Positions 20,640-32,979 of a stretch of DNA of 64,000 nt are shown here, in pieces. The notes beneath the pieces are model-generated. The model was not told the DNA's origin. It did no database searches and was given only the letters and a program-made list of their open reading frames with translations. The first letter of the stretch is position 1. Each line of letters begins with the position of its first letter. The stretch comes from JBPESP01 sp051710585 (GTDB lineage Bacteria; Pseudomonadota; Gammaproteobacteria; Enterobacterales; Enterobacteriaceae): NCBI GenBank assembly GCA_051710585.1, contig JBPESP010000003.1:62001-126000 (forward strand). The letters are read 5' to 3'. Made by a program: the position numbers and the translations under genes.

Positions 20640-21480
20640 CTCTAAACTAGCATAAGTTTTTAGGACGAACGGAAGCCGCTGAGCGCGGGCGAGTAGCATT
20701 CCTAGACACAGAGCTTAGCTAAGCCGACGATATATGACTATCGTGGTTTTCCAAGAACAAACCCATTCCTAGACTGCGAAAGAATAAGCGCCTCAGTGAG
20801 GTAGTTTATTTAGTTAAAGCAAATATCCCAAACCATGCGCTACTAGTTAAGCTATAGGCAAAATACTCAACCTTGTTGCTATCCTCATTCGAGGTATCAA
20901 AATTAGCGTCTTGAATCATAGAATCTATCATATCCAGCGTAATAATTTGTCTTAAAGCTTAATTTTCCCGCTTTCATCGAAAGCCAGTTGAAGACAAAGA
21001 TGACCATATGTGAAAAGAGAAGAATACCAGTAGCATGTCTGGTAGACGTTGTATCACAGTTGGAAAGATATACTATAACATAAGTATAAAAGTGAGCATT
21101 CACCATGAATATACCACCGAATAGACGATAAACTCATACGAGAGCAGAGAAGAAAACATAGCACTCTGCCAGTGGCGTCCTATCGCAATATCGTCATCTA
21201 CTACAAATGGTATTTAAATATTTTAGCATAGATCCGCAGAATACTTTGATCTCTATTTAGTGACTAATTTACCAAAATCACACAGATGAACACATAAGCT
21301 CAAGATAAACCGAATTAAAGAAGTTAATCACGGCAATAATTAGTTTGCCGAAATCATCGTCAGTTATTTTCGTGAGGTATCATAGAACATGTGTACCCGT
21401 TATATTTCAACTGTGTTTGCTTATAGCAAAATAGTACTCAGGCATGCCCATAACCATAGTTATTTATATTTGATCGAAGC
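20640..21480 (-). pseudogene. ilvD: Dihydroxy-acid dehydratase, decayed and shortened
   Basis: IlvD acts before IlvE in valine/isoleucine synthesis. Directly downstream of ilvE on the same strand, fragments read MVNAH and YLSNCDTT (family: YMVNAHCADAMVCISNCDK), then IFVFNWLSMKAGKL (IFVSGGPMEAGKTKL), LDMIDSMIQDA (LDLVDAMIQGA) and NYLTEALILSQSRNG (NCLTEALGLSQPGNG). Only the N-terminal third is recognisable. The upstream limit is approximate. Confidence 0.8.
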
Positions 21481-21517
21481 TGTAGCAGTAGTGCCCTAGT
21501 ACAAAACATTATCGTTA

Positions 21518-22444
21518 TTAATTAACTGGATCCAACCAACCCCATTTATCTTCAGTCTCGCCGGTAAACAAGCCGAAGAATGCTTGCTGGAATTGCTTGG
21601 TTACCGGGCCACATTTACCAATTCCAACTTTGATACCGTCAATACTACGCACGGGGACAATCTCAGCAGCAGTACCAGACATAAACACTTCGTCAGCTAG
21701 ATAAAGGGACTCACGGGATAAGATCTGTTCTCGCACTTCCATATCGGTTGAGATAGCCAACTTGATAATGGCATCGCGTGTAATGCCGGGCAGCACAGAT
21801 GAGGTAAATGGCGGCGTAAATAAAATTCCGTCCTTCACTTCAAAAATATTCTCGCCAGGGCCTTCGGAGACATAACCATGTACATCCAGTGTAATACCCT
21901 CTTTATAACCATGGCGGCGGGCTTCACTGCCTACCAGCATGGAAGATAGATAATTACCGCCGGCTTTTGCAGCCATTGGGATAGTATTGGGTGCAACGCG
22001 ATTCCACGAAGACACCATCGCGTCAATTCCCTGATCCCGAGCTTCTTCACCCAGATAGGCACCCAAAGGGAATGCAGCGATAATAACGTCGCTAGTATAA
22101 CCTTCCGGCGGGTTTAAACCCATGCCAACATCACCGATAAATACTAGCGGCCGGATATAGGCGCTACCTAGGTTATTTTTCAGTATAACAGCGCGCGTGG
22201 CAGCCATAAGTTCATCAATGTTTTGCGTGACTGGCATGCGATAGATTTTGGCTGAGTTATGCAGACGCTGCATGTGTTCACGATGACGAAATACCACCGG
22301 GCCTTTATGCGAATTGTAACAACGTACACCTTCAAAGACTGATGAGCCGTAATGCAGGGCATGCGACATTACATGGACTTTAGCTTCTGCCCATGGCACC
22401 ATTTCACCGTTAAACCAAATAAAATCAGTTTTATTTGTTATCAT
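21518..22444 (-). CDS. ilvE: Branched-chain amino-acid aminotransferase
   Basis: IlvE is the PLP enzyme that interconverts isoleucine, leucine and valine with their 2-oxo acids. It is 308 residues (309 in E. coli), class IV fold, with the PLP lysine in AAKAGGNYLSS (about residue 160) and conserved blocks VMSHALHYGSSVFEGVRCY, FRHREHMQRLH, SEGPGENIFEVKDGILFTPP and VFMSGTAAEIVPVRS. I start at 22444, where AAGGAAAG precedes the ATG; nine further codons upstream have no family match. It is the only intact survivor of the operon: ilvG upstream and ilvD and ilvA downstream are all dead. It may finish amino acids from oxo acids supplied by the host or another symbiont, or run from valine toward oxoisovalerate. 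Confidence 0.96.
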   Translation of the reverse strand: MITNKTDFIWFNGEMVPWAEAKVHVMSHALHYGSSVFEGVRCYNSHKGPVVFRHREHMQRLHNSAKIYRMPVTQNIDELMAATRAVILKNNLGSAYIRPLVFIGDVGMGLNPPEGYTSDVIIAAFPLGAYLGEEARDQGIDAMVSSWNRVAPNTIPMAAKAGGNYLSSMLVGSEARRHGYKEGITLDVHGYVSEGPGENIFEVKDGILFTPPFTSSVLPGITRDAIIKLAISTDMEVREQILSRESLYLADEVFMSGTAAEIVPVRSIDGIKVGIGKCGPVTKQFQQAFFGLFTGETEDKWGWLDPVN

Positions 22445-22949
22445 TTTTCTTTCCTTACTCGGTTTAAGCACGTATTTGTTATGTTGTTAATTTCTGGATA
22501 TCGATACAAGTAACATCCATGAGTTTGCTTAATTGTACAGACAATAAGCCCACAGACTACTTCCTAGGAAAAGGTCGAATAAATATTTATTGTGCGCGGA
22601 ACCATATTTAAATTTAAAGTAAAAAGTTTAAAATTGCGATGGAGGACAAACAACACGTAATTTATATTTTCAACAATTTCCGAGCTTAAGCACACCTAAA
22701 TAAAAAAAGTTAATACTGCATCATGATAATTTTTCCAGAATAAGTTTGTGAATTAGCGATGGCAGGATCTAATCTTCACGAAAGATACAGGCCAAGAATA
22801 TCGGAGGTGCTAAACTCTAACCTGCGTGAAAAATCACGATTATCAGTCAAGGCACTTTTGCTATAACGTCTGTTAAAAACAATTTCTCTCATTTATGGAA
22901 ATAAATAAACTATTGATTGTACATAAGAACAATCTTTAACGGTAACTGT

Positions 22950-23480
22950 TTTACTTAATAGTAGTCAACTCTTGCATATTCATCATAAAGGAGCCGGTGC
23001 CGGAACCGACGATATTCTCCGGCAAGCTAAAATGCATATACTATAAGCAAGGTTGCCCCGATAAGATTTAATGTTGCTTGATCTTGGTGGTCAGCACCGC
23101 CTTGCTTAGTGAGCGATCCCTAATGGTGTTCCCTGCCGCTGCGTAATCTCGCACTTGGATTATCATAAATACTAAGGGGCAACAACAGATAAAGAAGATC
23201 AACAAATAGTGCGATATACACTTAACACAACTTACCTGACTTAGCAGAATCTATATCCAGATGAATGACCTTGTCATGAGAAGCAAACGCATTCAGCCAG
23301 GCGATAATTCGATCGTCAATACTCAGTAAATACAGTAGTCTTATATCGACATCTATTAATTTTATATATCTTTTGGAAGATATTAATCAAAACGGAGCTT
23401 AGCGGGGTCTAAAACCACCCGCTTGGCAATTATAAAGAAGGCTTAGACAATACTACCCGGCACCCGCATATAGTAACTTC
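22950..23480 (-). pseudogene. ilvG: Acetolactate synthase large subunit, decayed
   Basis: Upstream of ilvE on the same strand, minus-strand fragments read VLINI then KIYKI (family: VLVDIPKDI), DDRIIAWLNAFASHDKVIHL then DIDSAK (family: [20 protein letters not shown] then DIDPAE), and PENIVGSGTGSFMMNMQEL. The last fuses two family blocks (PENFITSSGLGT and DGSFMMNVQEL) through an internal deletion. The product would be the ThDP-dependent first enzyme of valine/isoleucine synthesis. The limits given cover the recognisable part; decayed ends may extend to about 24.1 kb and 22.6 kb. Confidence 0.8.
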
Positions 23481-25319
23481 AGCAAAGCTATGTCTAATAT
23501 AATAGACTAGATAGGCCTACTAAATTAATTTCTTAAAAGCTGTTAGTGGCGGTAAACACCAACAAAACCTGCCTAGTAATCGCCATAACTGGCATAGAAT
23601 AAAATAAAGTACTTGGTTAGTAGCGATAAGGTTAGCGACACCAGTGCCGAAAGTAGCGATACATAAAACACTATCTACTTTCCTAGTGGAAAATATAGCT
23701 TATTTCTGCGATAAGATTATCTACTATACTCAATGAGCATAGTAGATACCCTACGCTACCGTCGAATAGCGTTTCGTATTATATTGGCTAATGGTTGCCG
23801 CCGAAATTACTAAAAACTATCCCTCCACATCCTCTGCCCGCAGAGCCTGTATATACTACCCATTGAGTTCCGTTTATGGTTACTTTCTCTGCGTTGCCAC
23901 GCAGGGATGGAAGAATATTCCAATTCTCATTTAGTGTTTTTCTGTTGCTTTATTGATGCTAAAAACTGGCCGTTTTACGGATTTTTTCTTGAGATTTAAG
24001 CTTGTTTAATAAATTTTTTTATTCAAGTCTACCTCTATAGTGGGGATAATTAACTAGTATATTAATCAGGTCTAATCTGATCACTTGAACAACTTCTTTT
24101 ATAAATAAGTTTTATCATATTGACATCGAATGTGCATCTACAGAGTTATCATAGTTAATATAATTATGACAATTAATTTTATTATCGTCAGAACAGGCAT
24201 GACCAGGAATCATACTCTTAACATATTATTTAAATAATAAATTATTTTAAGTAAAATTTTTCACGTTAGCCAGTGATTACTTTCTTGAGGCATCCTAGAT
24301 GCAAATTATTTGTAATAGGAAATATGAAGTGGACGACCAGTAATATATAGGCCGAGTAAGGATACTAATACGTATTGATAGCAATCAAAATAGAGGATTT
24401 AGATATGGTTATTTAAATATAGTTTGTAGAAGTGCTATTAGATGGGAAGCAATCATTGCTAGCCTCTCTATTTATCATCACGCATCCTAAATGTTATTAC
24501 TAATAATACGCTAGAATGATGACATAACAAGTTCAAGTAAACCCATCTTTATAACTAAAAACAATCGCCGTTATTTTTTCTATAATGCTATAATGGTAAT
24601 GTTTTATGGTTGTTCCGTACTTCCCATCACTGCCAGTATTTCGTCCCTATAATGATTAACATACTCAGGCTCTTGTTAAGAAAGGAAAAACTCTTACTAG
24701 GTAAGATCACAATTTACATCTCTGGTTTAATCGGTATTCATACGTCCTTTATGACGATGGAGATAGCATGAGTAAAGAATCGCCCACTTTTATCCTTGTA
24801 ATACTGCCAGAAAACACAGTGGGCGCAAAGTAGGATCGAGTGCGTTCCAGCATCTTTCCCAGAACATAACAGATTCCAGATACAGAATCTGACCGATACG
24901 AGTTTCTTGGCGAGCCGTCTCTAGTTCATAATATCATCCAGTTTCTTAACGAAACTGCCGGAGTTTCTGTGATGAATACTTAATGTTCTACCGCACAATA
25001 CTAGAGACGTACGAAACCCAGCTTGCACGTGTGCAAGCTAAAATTTACCTGCCGTTGGATTTCTAGCCATAAACTCAGAAGCCGATGCTATATTTCTAGA
25101 ATTGTAATAAAAGTACTAGGATTATCAGTACATACACTCTTGCTTCATCTATTAAAGAGAACCAAAAGCTCATACCCTAGTTTTATCTAACAAGTAAAAC
25201 ATGTAAACTCAACTCATCTGACAGAAACGCTTATGCTATTGCTCCATTAAGCGAATCCTGCAAGAACCATGGCAATAGCGGGAAGAATAGAGAAATTAAA
25301 AAGCCGAATCCCTTCTTTA
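23481..25319. other. Desert between dead ilvG and maoP
   Basis: No intact gene. The left part probably holds the N-terminal half of ilvG. The gene expected next by ancestral order is yifB, but I could not read it. A minus-strand fragment near 24800-24930 (RIGQILYLES then GKMLERTRSYFAP) is unidentified. Confidence 0.5.
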
Positions 25320-25658
25320 TCAATCTTCGCTATCAACGTAATCTTCCACCACATCCATCTGTGGTTTACCACCGGAAAGGGTATGAAAACGCTTAGGGCG
25401 GCGAGTATACTCTATATACTTAAACCACACCTTCTCATGTTCATTGGTAGGGGCAAGTTCACCCTGACACACCGCAACAAACTGCTGTTCATCCTCAGTT
25501 ATCGGCTTCCGTCTACCACTGTCAAGATCATTGTAGGCATGGCCAAAACGCTCCAATAACCGTGCTTCCCGAATGGTGAAATGACCATGCCGAGAGAAGC
25601 CGCGAGGATAATTTTTATTATCAAAATAACGATTAACAGTAAAAAAGTTGTCCACCAT
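25320..25658 (-). CDS. maoP: Macrodomain Ori organisation protein MaoP
   Basis: MaoP (formerly YifE) is a small DUF413 protein needed in E. coli, with its DNA site maoS, to confine the Ori macrodomain. The 112-residue protein is the same length as in E. coli and has NRYFDNKNYPRGFSRHGHF near the N terminus, EARLLERFG, and the highly conserved KRPKRFHTLSGG-like block (here RRPKRFHTLSGGKPQ) near the C terminus. I start at 25658, with GGAAGG upstream; the 10 codons before that do not fit the family. It is divergent from hdfR, exactly as in E. coli (gap 118 nt). Retention in such a reduced region suggests that chromosome layout still matters. Confidence 0.93.
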   Translation of the reverse strand: MVDNFFTVNRYFDNKNYPRGFSRHGHFTIREARLLERFGHAYNDLDSGRRKPITEDEQQFVAVCQGELAPTNEHEKVWFKYIEYTRRPKRFHTLSGGKPQMDVVEDYVDSED

Positions 25659-25776
25659 CTTACACCTTCCCATTTCTACATGAGGCATGGTTTATGGCGC
25701 GGAGTATTAGTTAGGCTTAACTTTCTGTAAAACGAAACATTTTAATCAGTACGACAAATTTTTTTTGGAGAGCATA

Positions 25777-26598
25777 GTGGATACAGAATTATTAAAAACA
25801 TTCTTGGAAGTTAGCCGTACTCGACATTTTGGGCGTGCAGCAGAAGCGCTCTATTTAACACAATCAGCTGTAAGTTTTCGCATTCGCCAGTTAGAAACAC
25901 AGCTTGGCGTCAGCCTTTTTACACGCCACAGGAACAATATTCGATTAACTGCAGCAGGTAAACGGCTGTTACCCTATGCTGACAATCTTATAGTCACATG
26001 GCAAGTTGCTAAGCAAGAAGTAAAGCGCTCGTTGCAACAAAATCCGCTAGCCATCGGCGCCGCCGCATCACTGTGGGAATCGTGGTTGGGGGACTGGCTG
26101 CAAAATCTTTATCAACAATGGCCGCATCTACAATTGGAAGCACAGATCGCCCTGCGTCAGGGGTTGATAAAAAAGCTACACGAACGTCAATTAGATTTAC
26201 TAATTACCACCGAAGCGCCAAAAATGGAAGAATTAGCCAGTCAGCAGCTCGGTAGTTTCTCCCTGACGCTCTTTACAGATGTCAACAGCGCGCCAGTAAG
26301 CAATGAGCGTCCCTACATTCAGCTTGAATGGGGTGCCGATTTTTATACGCATGAAAATCGACTGCAGTTAAACCAGGAGGCACCACTGGTCACTACGACT
26401 TCAGCACAATTGACGCGCCGACTATTACAGGTCACTGCCGCTTGCGCTTTTCTTCCTAGTTATTGGGCGCAACGTTTCACGGATTTGCGATCTGTTAACG
26501 ATGTACCGTCGATAGTCCGGCCGCTATATGCAGTATGGTTACAAAACAGCGATCAGTGTCAGATGATTAGACAGCTATTAAAAACCGCTGTCCTGTAA
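25777..26598 (+). CDS. hdfR: LysR-type regulator HdfR
   Basis: HdfR is a LysR-family transcription factor, known in E. coli to repress flhDC and to activate other targets. It is 273 residues (279 in E. coli). The N-terminal winged helix-turn-helix occupies about residues 1-60 (TELLKTFLEVSRTRHFGRAA, then LTQSAVSFRIRQLE and LFTRHRNNIRLT), followed by the effector domain, including LHERQLDLLITTEAPKM. I choose the GTG at 25777, preceded by TTGGAG at 25765-25770; an upstream TTG is unlikely because it would overlap that ribosome-binding site. It is divergent from maoP. No flagellar genes lie in the window, so its present target is unknown. Confidence 0.93.
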   Translation: MDTELLKTFLEVSRTRHFGRAAEALYLTQSAVSFRIRQLETQLGVSLFTRHRNNIRLTAAGKRLLPYADNLIVTWQVAKQEVKRSLQQNPLAIGAAASLWESWLGDWLQNLYQQWPHLQLEAQIALRQGLIKKLHERQLDLLITTEAPKMEELASQQLGSFSLTLFTDVNSAPVSNERPYIQLEWGADFYTHENRLQLNQEAPLVTTTSAQLTRRLLQVTAACAFLPSYWAQRFTDLRSVNDVPSIVRPLYAVWLQNSDQCQMIRQLLKTAVL

Positions 26599-29500
26599 TG
26601 GCTCATAGCATGCTGCAATAGCGATAAATTTTTGGACTTAAATAATTGCAGTGTTGAGCATATTTAAGTAGTCTAAATGCCTTTTGGCATCTATTATGCT
26701 GTATATGAATTAGATGAAATGTTAGTAAATAATAAAATAAGAAATATAATTGCCTAATTTTATTGGAATAACTCTATTTTTTATTATGTTTTAATTTTGT
26801 CATATTTTTACTGCACACTATTCAGAATATCGCCTATTTTGCCTTCCTATAGAACTTATCAAACGTGCTTTCTTATTTTTTTTGAGTTATAGTGACAACA
26901 GATTATCTAAGTTATATTTACGTATTGCTAACGCCAATGGACTCTTCCCTTTCTTCTTTATAAAGAAAGGTATATGAAATATAGTACATCTTTATATAGA
27001 TCGTTTATAAAATAGAATTTATTTTCGCCTTATTTATTATAAAGCTATAATAGTATTGCCTATATGTATAGGCAAGATGACTTATCCAAATATTTATTTT
27101 TTTTGAGTAATCAAATAATAGATAGAAATAAAGCGAATCATCGTAACTAGTACTGATTTTTTTATTTTAACCTTCTTACACAGAAGAAATAGATCAACAT
27201 GCAAGATCTCTCCCTTAACTTGGGTTTCTAGCAACCAGGACGTTAAAATGCTCTATATCATCCTTAATCCTAAAAGTGAATTCATTATCATTGAACACTT
27301 AATATGTACAAAGGCAGGATTTTCCTGAGTCATTATATGAAAAAAAAGATTTCATGATTATATTTGTTATGGTGAGTGAATCGATTTGCTCCTATTGTCT
27401 AGAACCCTCCAAAAACTTTGCTGGTTATTGAATAATCTGACTTTGCAAATTTACTTGATTTAGTCTGTAGGCGTTTAGCCGTTGAAGCTTTCAAGTACCA
27501 GCTCAATTGTTTTTTTAGAGTAAGTGTACAAAATCGTTAAATAGCGCTACTATACATTATTATGGCACAAGCTCCAATCCGTACGCCCGATTAAGTTATT
27601 TAAGAACATTACTACTGTCAGTCACATGATGAGCTGGCGATCACGTAGCAATCTCTCAGCCTTACTAAAGCGAAAGATGCAGAACCTCAAATATTACTAG
27701 AACAGACTGCCAATGCAAAACTCATAATTATGACACAAGACATATTCCAGTTATAGCAGGCTGCTATAATCCACATTATGGCAGTAACCTTTATCATTGA
27801 GATGTTAAATGTACTATATTGTCCAAGCCCCTGCAGTGCAATGTGCAATAAAGCGCGCTACATAACGCTAAAAGCTGCACTCAGCAAGGGGTAACAAAAC
27901 AGTATGCAGGAATGGGTGAGTGTCTCTATCTATCCCAGAAAAAAATAAAACAGCAGTGCCTGTGATGGTATGACGCTCTTCTACGCCCTTTTCTAGCTGA
28001 ATTACATCCGACAATTGTGGTATTACGGTTCTGAAAGCTTACTAGATATTTCAGGTAGCCTAGTAGGCAAATAGCATCATCAGCACGCTGCCATGCTGAT
28101 GGCCCATCTGCTTAACTATGGATAAAAGGTCAATCGCATAGTAGAACTAGTGCTATCTAATAGAAGTGTTAAATGTGGATCACTGATTCGGCGCTTAAGG
28201 CATATCAAGTTTATTAGTAACGGGATTAAGCGTAGGTGTCAGTAAATACCTAATGAATAGCAGAAGATGAATATTTAAACATGAAAGTGATATATCCCCC
28301 GATACACGACTGCTCTATTAAGCCCTAGTTGACCCTGTGGTATAAATACAACCAATTGCCAATCCGCTATTCTCTGGTAAGCTATATAGAAGCTTGTAAC
28401 TGGCGAAAACGTCAGTTCGGTGAACGGATGCATGGTATTGTTCCATTCAGCACTACAGCAAGCCATTGTTTGGCTATCATGGTAACGCTAGCGGCGAAAA
28501 AAACCAATAAAAAAATAAATGTAAATATCACTGGAGTTTCCTCACTTGGATATTAGCGATATTATCGCTATCCTTGATAACTATAGGATCCGCGGGCATT
28601 ATTTGAGCAGCTGAAAAGTATTATAAGCTCCTATTGGCTGAGCTGAGAATAAGGGATAATATTGAATATACCTATTACTATAGCTGAATTGCACACAATA
28701 TTTATGTCAAAAGAGAAAGGTGTGTCCATGGGCATAATTAAACTACTGAATAACTAATATTTTATCAATAGCTGCTAAACAGACTTCTACTAGAAGGTAC
28801 TGGTGGTGGCACCTTACCATATCCATAATCACTAACGAAATAATCATTCGCCAGATGGATGGTAGAGATCTATATCTGCATCGCGCTCTAAAATACCAAT
28901 ACTTTCCTCGTTTGTACCTGTTTCTCCCACCAGATTGGGGACGCTGAAACCGTGTGTGTCACATTAAACTTACTTGAAAGAAAAATTCGGGATACAAAAG
29001 GTGAATTACACACCCGGTGAATGATGCACTTAAGGAAAGCGATTACAGGCTGTGGTAGGTATCAGATATCATTATCTGAAAAGAGAAGGTATATTTATTT
29101 GAATATGAATATGACATCAAAAGATCAATAATAACCGTTATCGTATATTACATTAATAATACAAGAGCACAGTTTCAAGATGATGGCACAATTAAATTAC
29201 ACCTAGTGTAAAGTAGCTTATAAGACGGGATTAAGGGGTGTAACCCTTTCACAATATTTAAAGGGACTTTAAAACGGTAATATTGATAAAGTCGAGGAGT
29301 ACGCTAGGATTTTATTGGCTGCAAGACAGAGCGTGCCCACCACGGAATATCAAAGTGGGTTTTACATAGGCCCATCTTAGCAGTACGCCAATGGTCTTGA
29401 TTAGTGCTACATACGATTTCAACGATAATGATATGATATGCGGCTAGGCTGATATGGGAAGCATGATCCTGAAGCAGGATGCATACGCTATTGGACACCA

Positions 29501-32500
29501 TCAATAAAGGATTTTCCTGATTAAAGCTGACTTAGTAGCTATACCGTTAAGATATTATTACAGGCACTTGTGCATACAGCTGTGTCTCTGGAAAACTGCT
29601 AACATCCTCATAATGGTCAAGGAATGAGTGCAGAAGCGTGCGTTAAGAACTACCTGGCCCGGTTAGTGAAGCGAGTTGGTACTTTACTAACTAATAAACG
29701 TCTTGCGCTATATTCATAACCGTTCCCCTCCGGGGTGACCCCATTATACTATAAAATAGTACCACACCTGCTACTCAATCTAATAAGCTTACCTAAGGAA
29801 TACACTCAGTTCCCTATAGCTGAGCAGCACGGTGTTAAACCTGGAGTATATAAGAGAAGAGGGCGAAGTAAAGGATTACATTGCTTTCTAGGAAAGACTA
29901 GATCAAAAAAAACAAGGTCTTAGATAATTTTTTTCTACCGGATATTAGCGTTTTTCACAAGTGTTTAAAGGAAAATCATTGCTGCCTATTTAAATTAGCA
30001 CAAAAGGTATATCCCAAAGATAAACACTACTAGGAATCAAAGGATATCCGTGATGTTAATTGAGCACTATCTCAGAAATTTTGACTCTCTGAAAGAGAGA
30101 AATATATCAATCCATTATATAGAGGTAGCGAGATTTGCAATCGTCTTATCACCGTAATGAGGTAGGCTGAACCCATTACATAGTATTTAATAATAAAGCC
30201 GCTTGCATATCTGTAAGCCGGTTATATACATTGAGCACTATATACGGTCTGTGAAAATTATTAAATTTTAACTAAATATTACTGTTAGCAAAAAAATACA
30301 CGTGGTTATTTTAAGTAAATGGTATTCATGAAAAAATGAATTCAAGGTTATTTTGTCAGAATATTTATATAGTAGTTACCATTACAATTAGAATAAAAAT
30401 TGTTTTTATAAAAACAAATTAATATTAATGTAAATATCAATACCAGCGATAAGGGCAGTGAAATTAAAAAAAAGGAAGCCCAGTTTATTAACGATATAAT
30501 CACCGCAATATTATCATTCCTATCTTATTTCGAGGCTATCAATAGAGGTTCATTGCTAATACATTTAACAGGAGATGTCATCATATCCACTAATTTGCAT
30601 GATATACAGTATACCTTCATGTTAGCAGCATGAAGTTAATGATGCGTTTATACCAAACGACATGATAAAACCCGTTAATAACGAGCGGTATGTGACACGT
30701 CTATGAAAGCTATTATGAAATATAGTTAGCCCCTGCAATGAGACATTGAAAGATTTTAAACATTGTGCATTTGTCGATATACAGGAATTGATTTGACGAT
30801 TATTGCATAGCGAAATAAACGTAGAATACGCCGCCTACAGCTGCTGCGGGCCATTATTGACAAGGGATTTTACACCACAATAAGGACAGTGACATTAATC
30901 CGCCCGTATTTGATGCAATTACCTCACAATAATATCACAAATCTGTGCTAGTTTAGCAGCGTAATGAATACACTGGCGGAAGCAATTCAGGTAATCATAA
31001 GAGAAGCAAAGCACTATATCTGCCTTTATGAACGCATTGACAAGACTATCTAATATTAAAGCCATTTCCGCTAGATATTGTTATGGTATAAATTATGCAA
31101 GCAGAACAGTTTAATTAAAACTATCTAATCGGCGCATACTTTATTTATAAATCCTATTTTTTAAAACCCACCCTGGTGGATATAAATATGTTATGTTACG
31201 TGGTTGTATATGAATATAGAAATAATAGTAATTCCTACCTTTAATTATATTCATGATAGTAGTTTGATGCAGGATTTATATATCCTCACAGCCCCTTCAT
31301 ACTATGTTTTTTTTACAAAGCCCGGTAACATATAATTAATTTGGATACTGTTAGCTAGAAATATAAAGCAGGTGGTAATACATTATACTTAATTATTCTG
31401 ATATATCACCGACCTACGTATGCTAATATGACTTTCTGGGATAGTTTTTTCCTGATGAGATTCAGTCTTATGCATTAGTTATTGAAAATATCCACTTATT
31501 ACCTACTACAAGCGCTCTTTGAGCGCCCTAGGTATTACCTCTTGTGTTTTTCTTTGATGAGAGAAAGGATATCTTTGCTAGGAAGGATTCTAATAAAATG
31601 AACCTTCAAAGTAATGCACAAAAAAAATCTGATGATATTAGTAAATATAAGTCAAATAAACTTGATTAAAATGAGAAGACCTACCATGAGATCCTCTGGT
31701 GCGCGAAATTGGTAGACAGATCTCAAAATATTGAGCTGCCGACGAGTAAGTGCTAATACTGCTCTATATGTCTCAGGACTTTGCAATGTAACCTTAGGAG
31801 GGCTGTAAAGTCTTATGATAAAGGGACATCAGGGGATACTTAGCAAAATTAAAACGCTACTCGCCAACGGCAATAGTAAGAGGCGTGCATCCTGACAAAC
31901 CACGCTAACATTAGTGGAATCAATGGAGTGGCTTGGGTTGGCAGAGGTTACATAAGCGCCACAGTGATCAGATTAATGCCCATATCGGCGGTTGACTATA
32001 TATGATTGCTACGGATACTGCTTTCAACCTGCGCAGTATTCCCTGTGCTATCGCCCACTATCACGATAGCTATCCCTGATCCGGTTCTTCAAAATTCTCA
32101 AAGAAACACTCCATCAGATTATCATTCTAAAAATACCACGCCGACTCATGTTTTTGTTTAAAACTAGTAACATAAAATAAATTTCTAAAATGCCTGCTTG
32201 TATAGTAGCTGGGCTCTAATCACTGTGAAATAACTTTGCCTGATTAGTCTGCGTTTCTCTATTTATATATACCTACTACGTCATTTTATTATACCTAGTT
32301 TTGCTCTGTTACAGCAAACTAAAACTGGCGTTCAAGATAATTCGGGATTGTAAAATATGTATGCCTACTACGCTTATACATACCTATGTGTCAGCTGCTG
32401 AAAACTAACCTGCTTAAGATCTTTCACGACCTTTCCTACGAGATAAAACCTATCCAGAAATCCTCTAGATTGCCTTAGTATAGTTATACTGCTCACGCAG

Positions 32501-32979
32501 CTGCATCATGGCCTATATTGTACAGTTCATGAACCCCTGATTACACAATATCGTCTGCTTACTGTCTGACCTATTAGGACGACTTTTCCAGTATTTTAAT
32601 TTTATATAACAGTTGCTATGAACCCTGAAAACGTATCAGAAGACAACCACAAAATAAGGCACTCTGAGTTTTTAAAATTAACAAGAATTATTCAGAGAGT
32701 CTGAGATCAACACTATAGCTTTTAATATTTGTTTTTATTTCAATTTGTTTTACCTTCTTCTTAAAGCTAATATATTTTTTTATTTTTTCAAGGGATTTAT
32801 AGGAAGCTTTGTTTTTTTATCTATCGCTCATCGCGCAGTTTTGAGTAGTAATAAGCATAACAGTAACCATAAGCTACCATCCATAATTTTGCTTGATTCC
32901 TTTTATTGCAAATAATTCTAGATTATTCAAAAAAAACTTTTTTAGAATTTATAAAAATTTAAAATTTAGTACAAGTTAG
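26599..32979. other. Long gene desert
   Basis: There is no intact gene in about 6.4 kb. It is AT-rich with scattered frames up to 75 codons, for example a minus-strand frame at 28275-28466 reading YQRIADWQLVVFIPQGQLG and a plus-strand frame at 28329-28556 with ACNWRKRQFGERMHG, which I cannot assign. A decayed tRNA-Leu lies near 31.7 kb. Remnants of moaBCDE would be expected left of moaA, but I could not read them. No rRNA sequence was seen, although an rrn operon follows hdfR in E. coli. Confidence 0.5.
31692..31775 (+). pseudogene. tRNA-Leu (CAA) relic
   Basis: The stretch GGTGCGCGAAATTGGTAGAC looks like the D-arm of an enteric tRNA-Leu (E. coli leuX: GTGGCGAAATCGGTAGAC), followed by CTCAAAA, which would give a CAA anticodon. 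The anticodon stem has several mismatches and no T-arm or matching acceptor stem can be formed, so it is not functional. Confidence 0.4.

Noticed and set aside
20903..21106. A 67-codon minus-strand gene downstream of ilvE
   Set aside because: It matches an N-terminal segment of dihydroxy-acid dehydratase, so it is part of dead ilvD.
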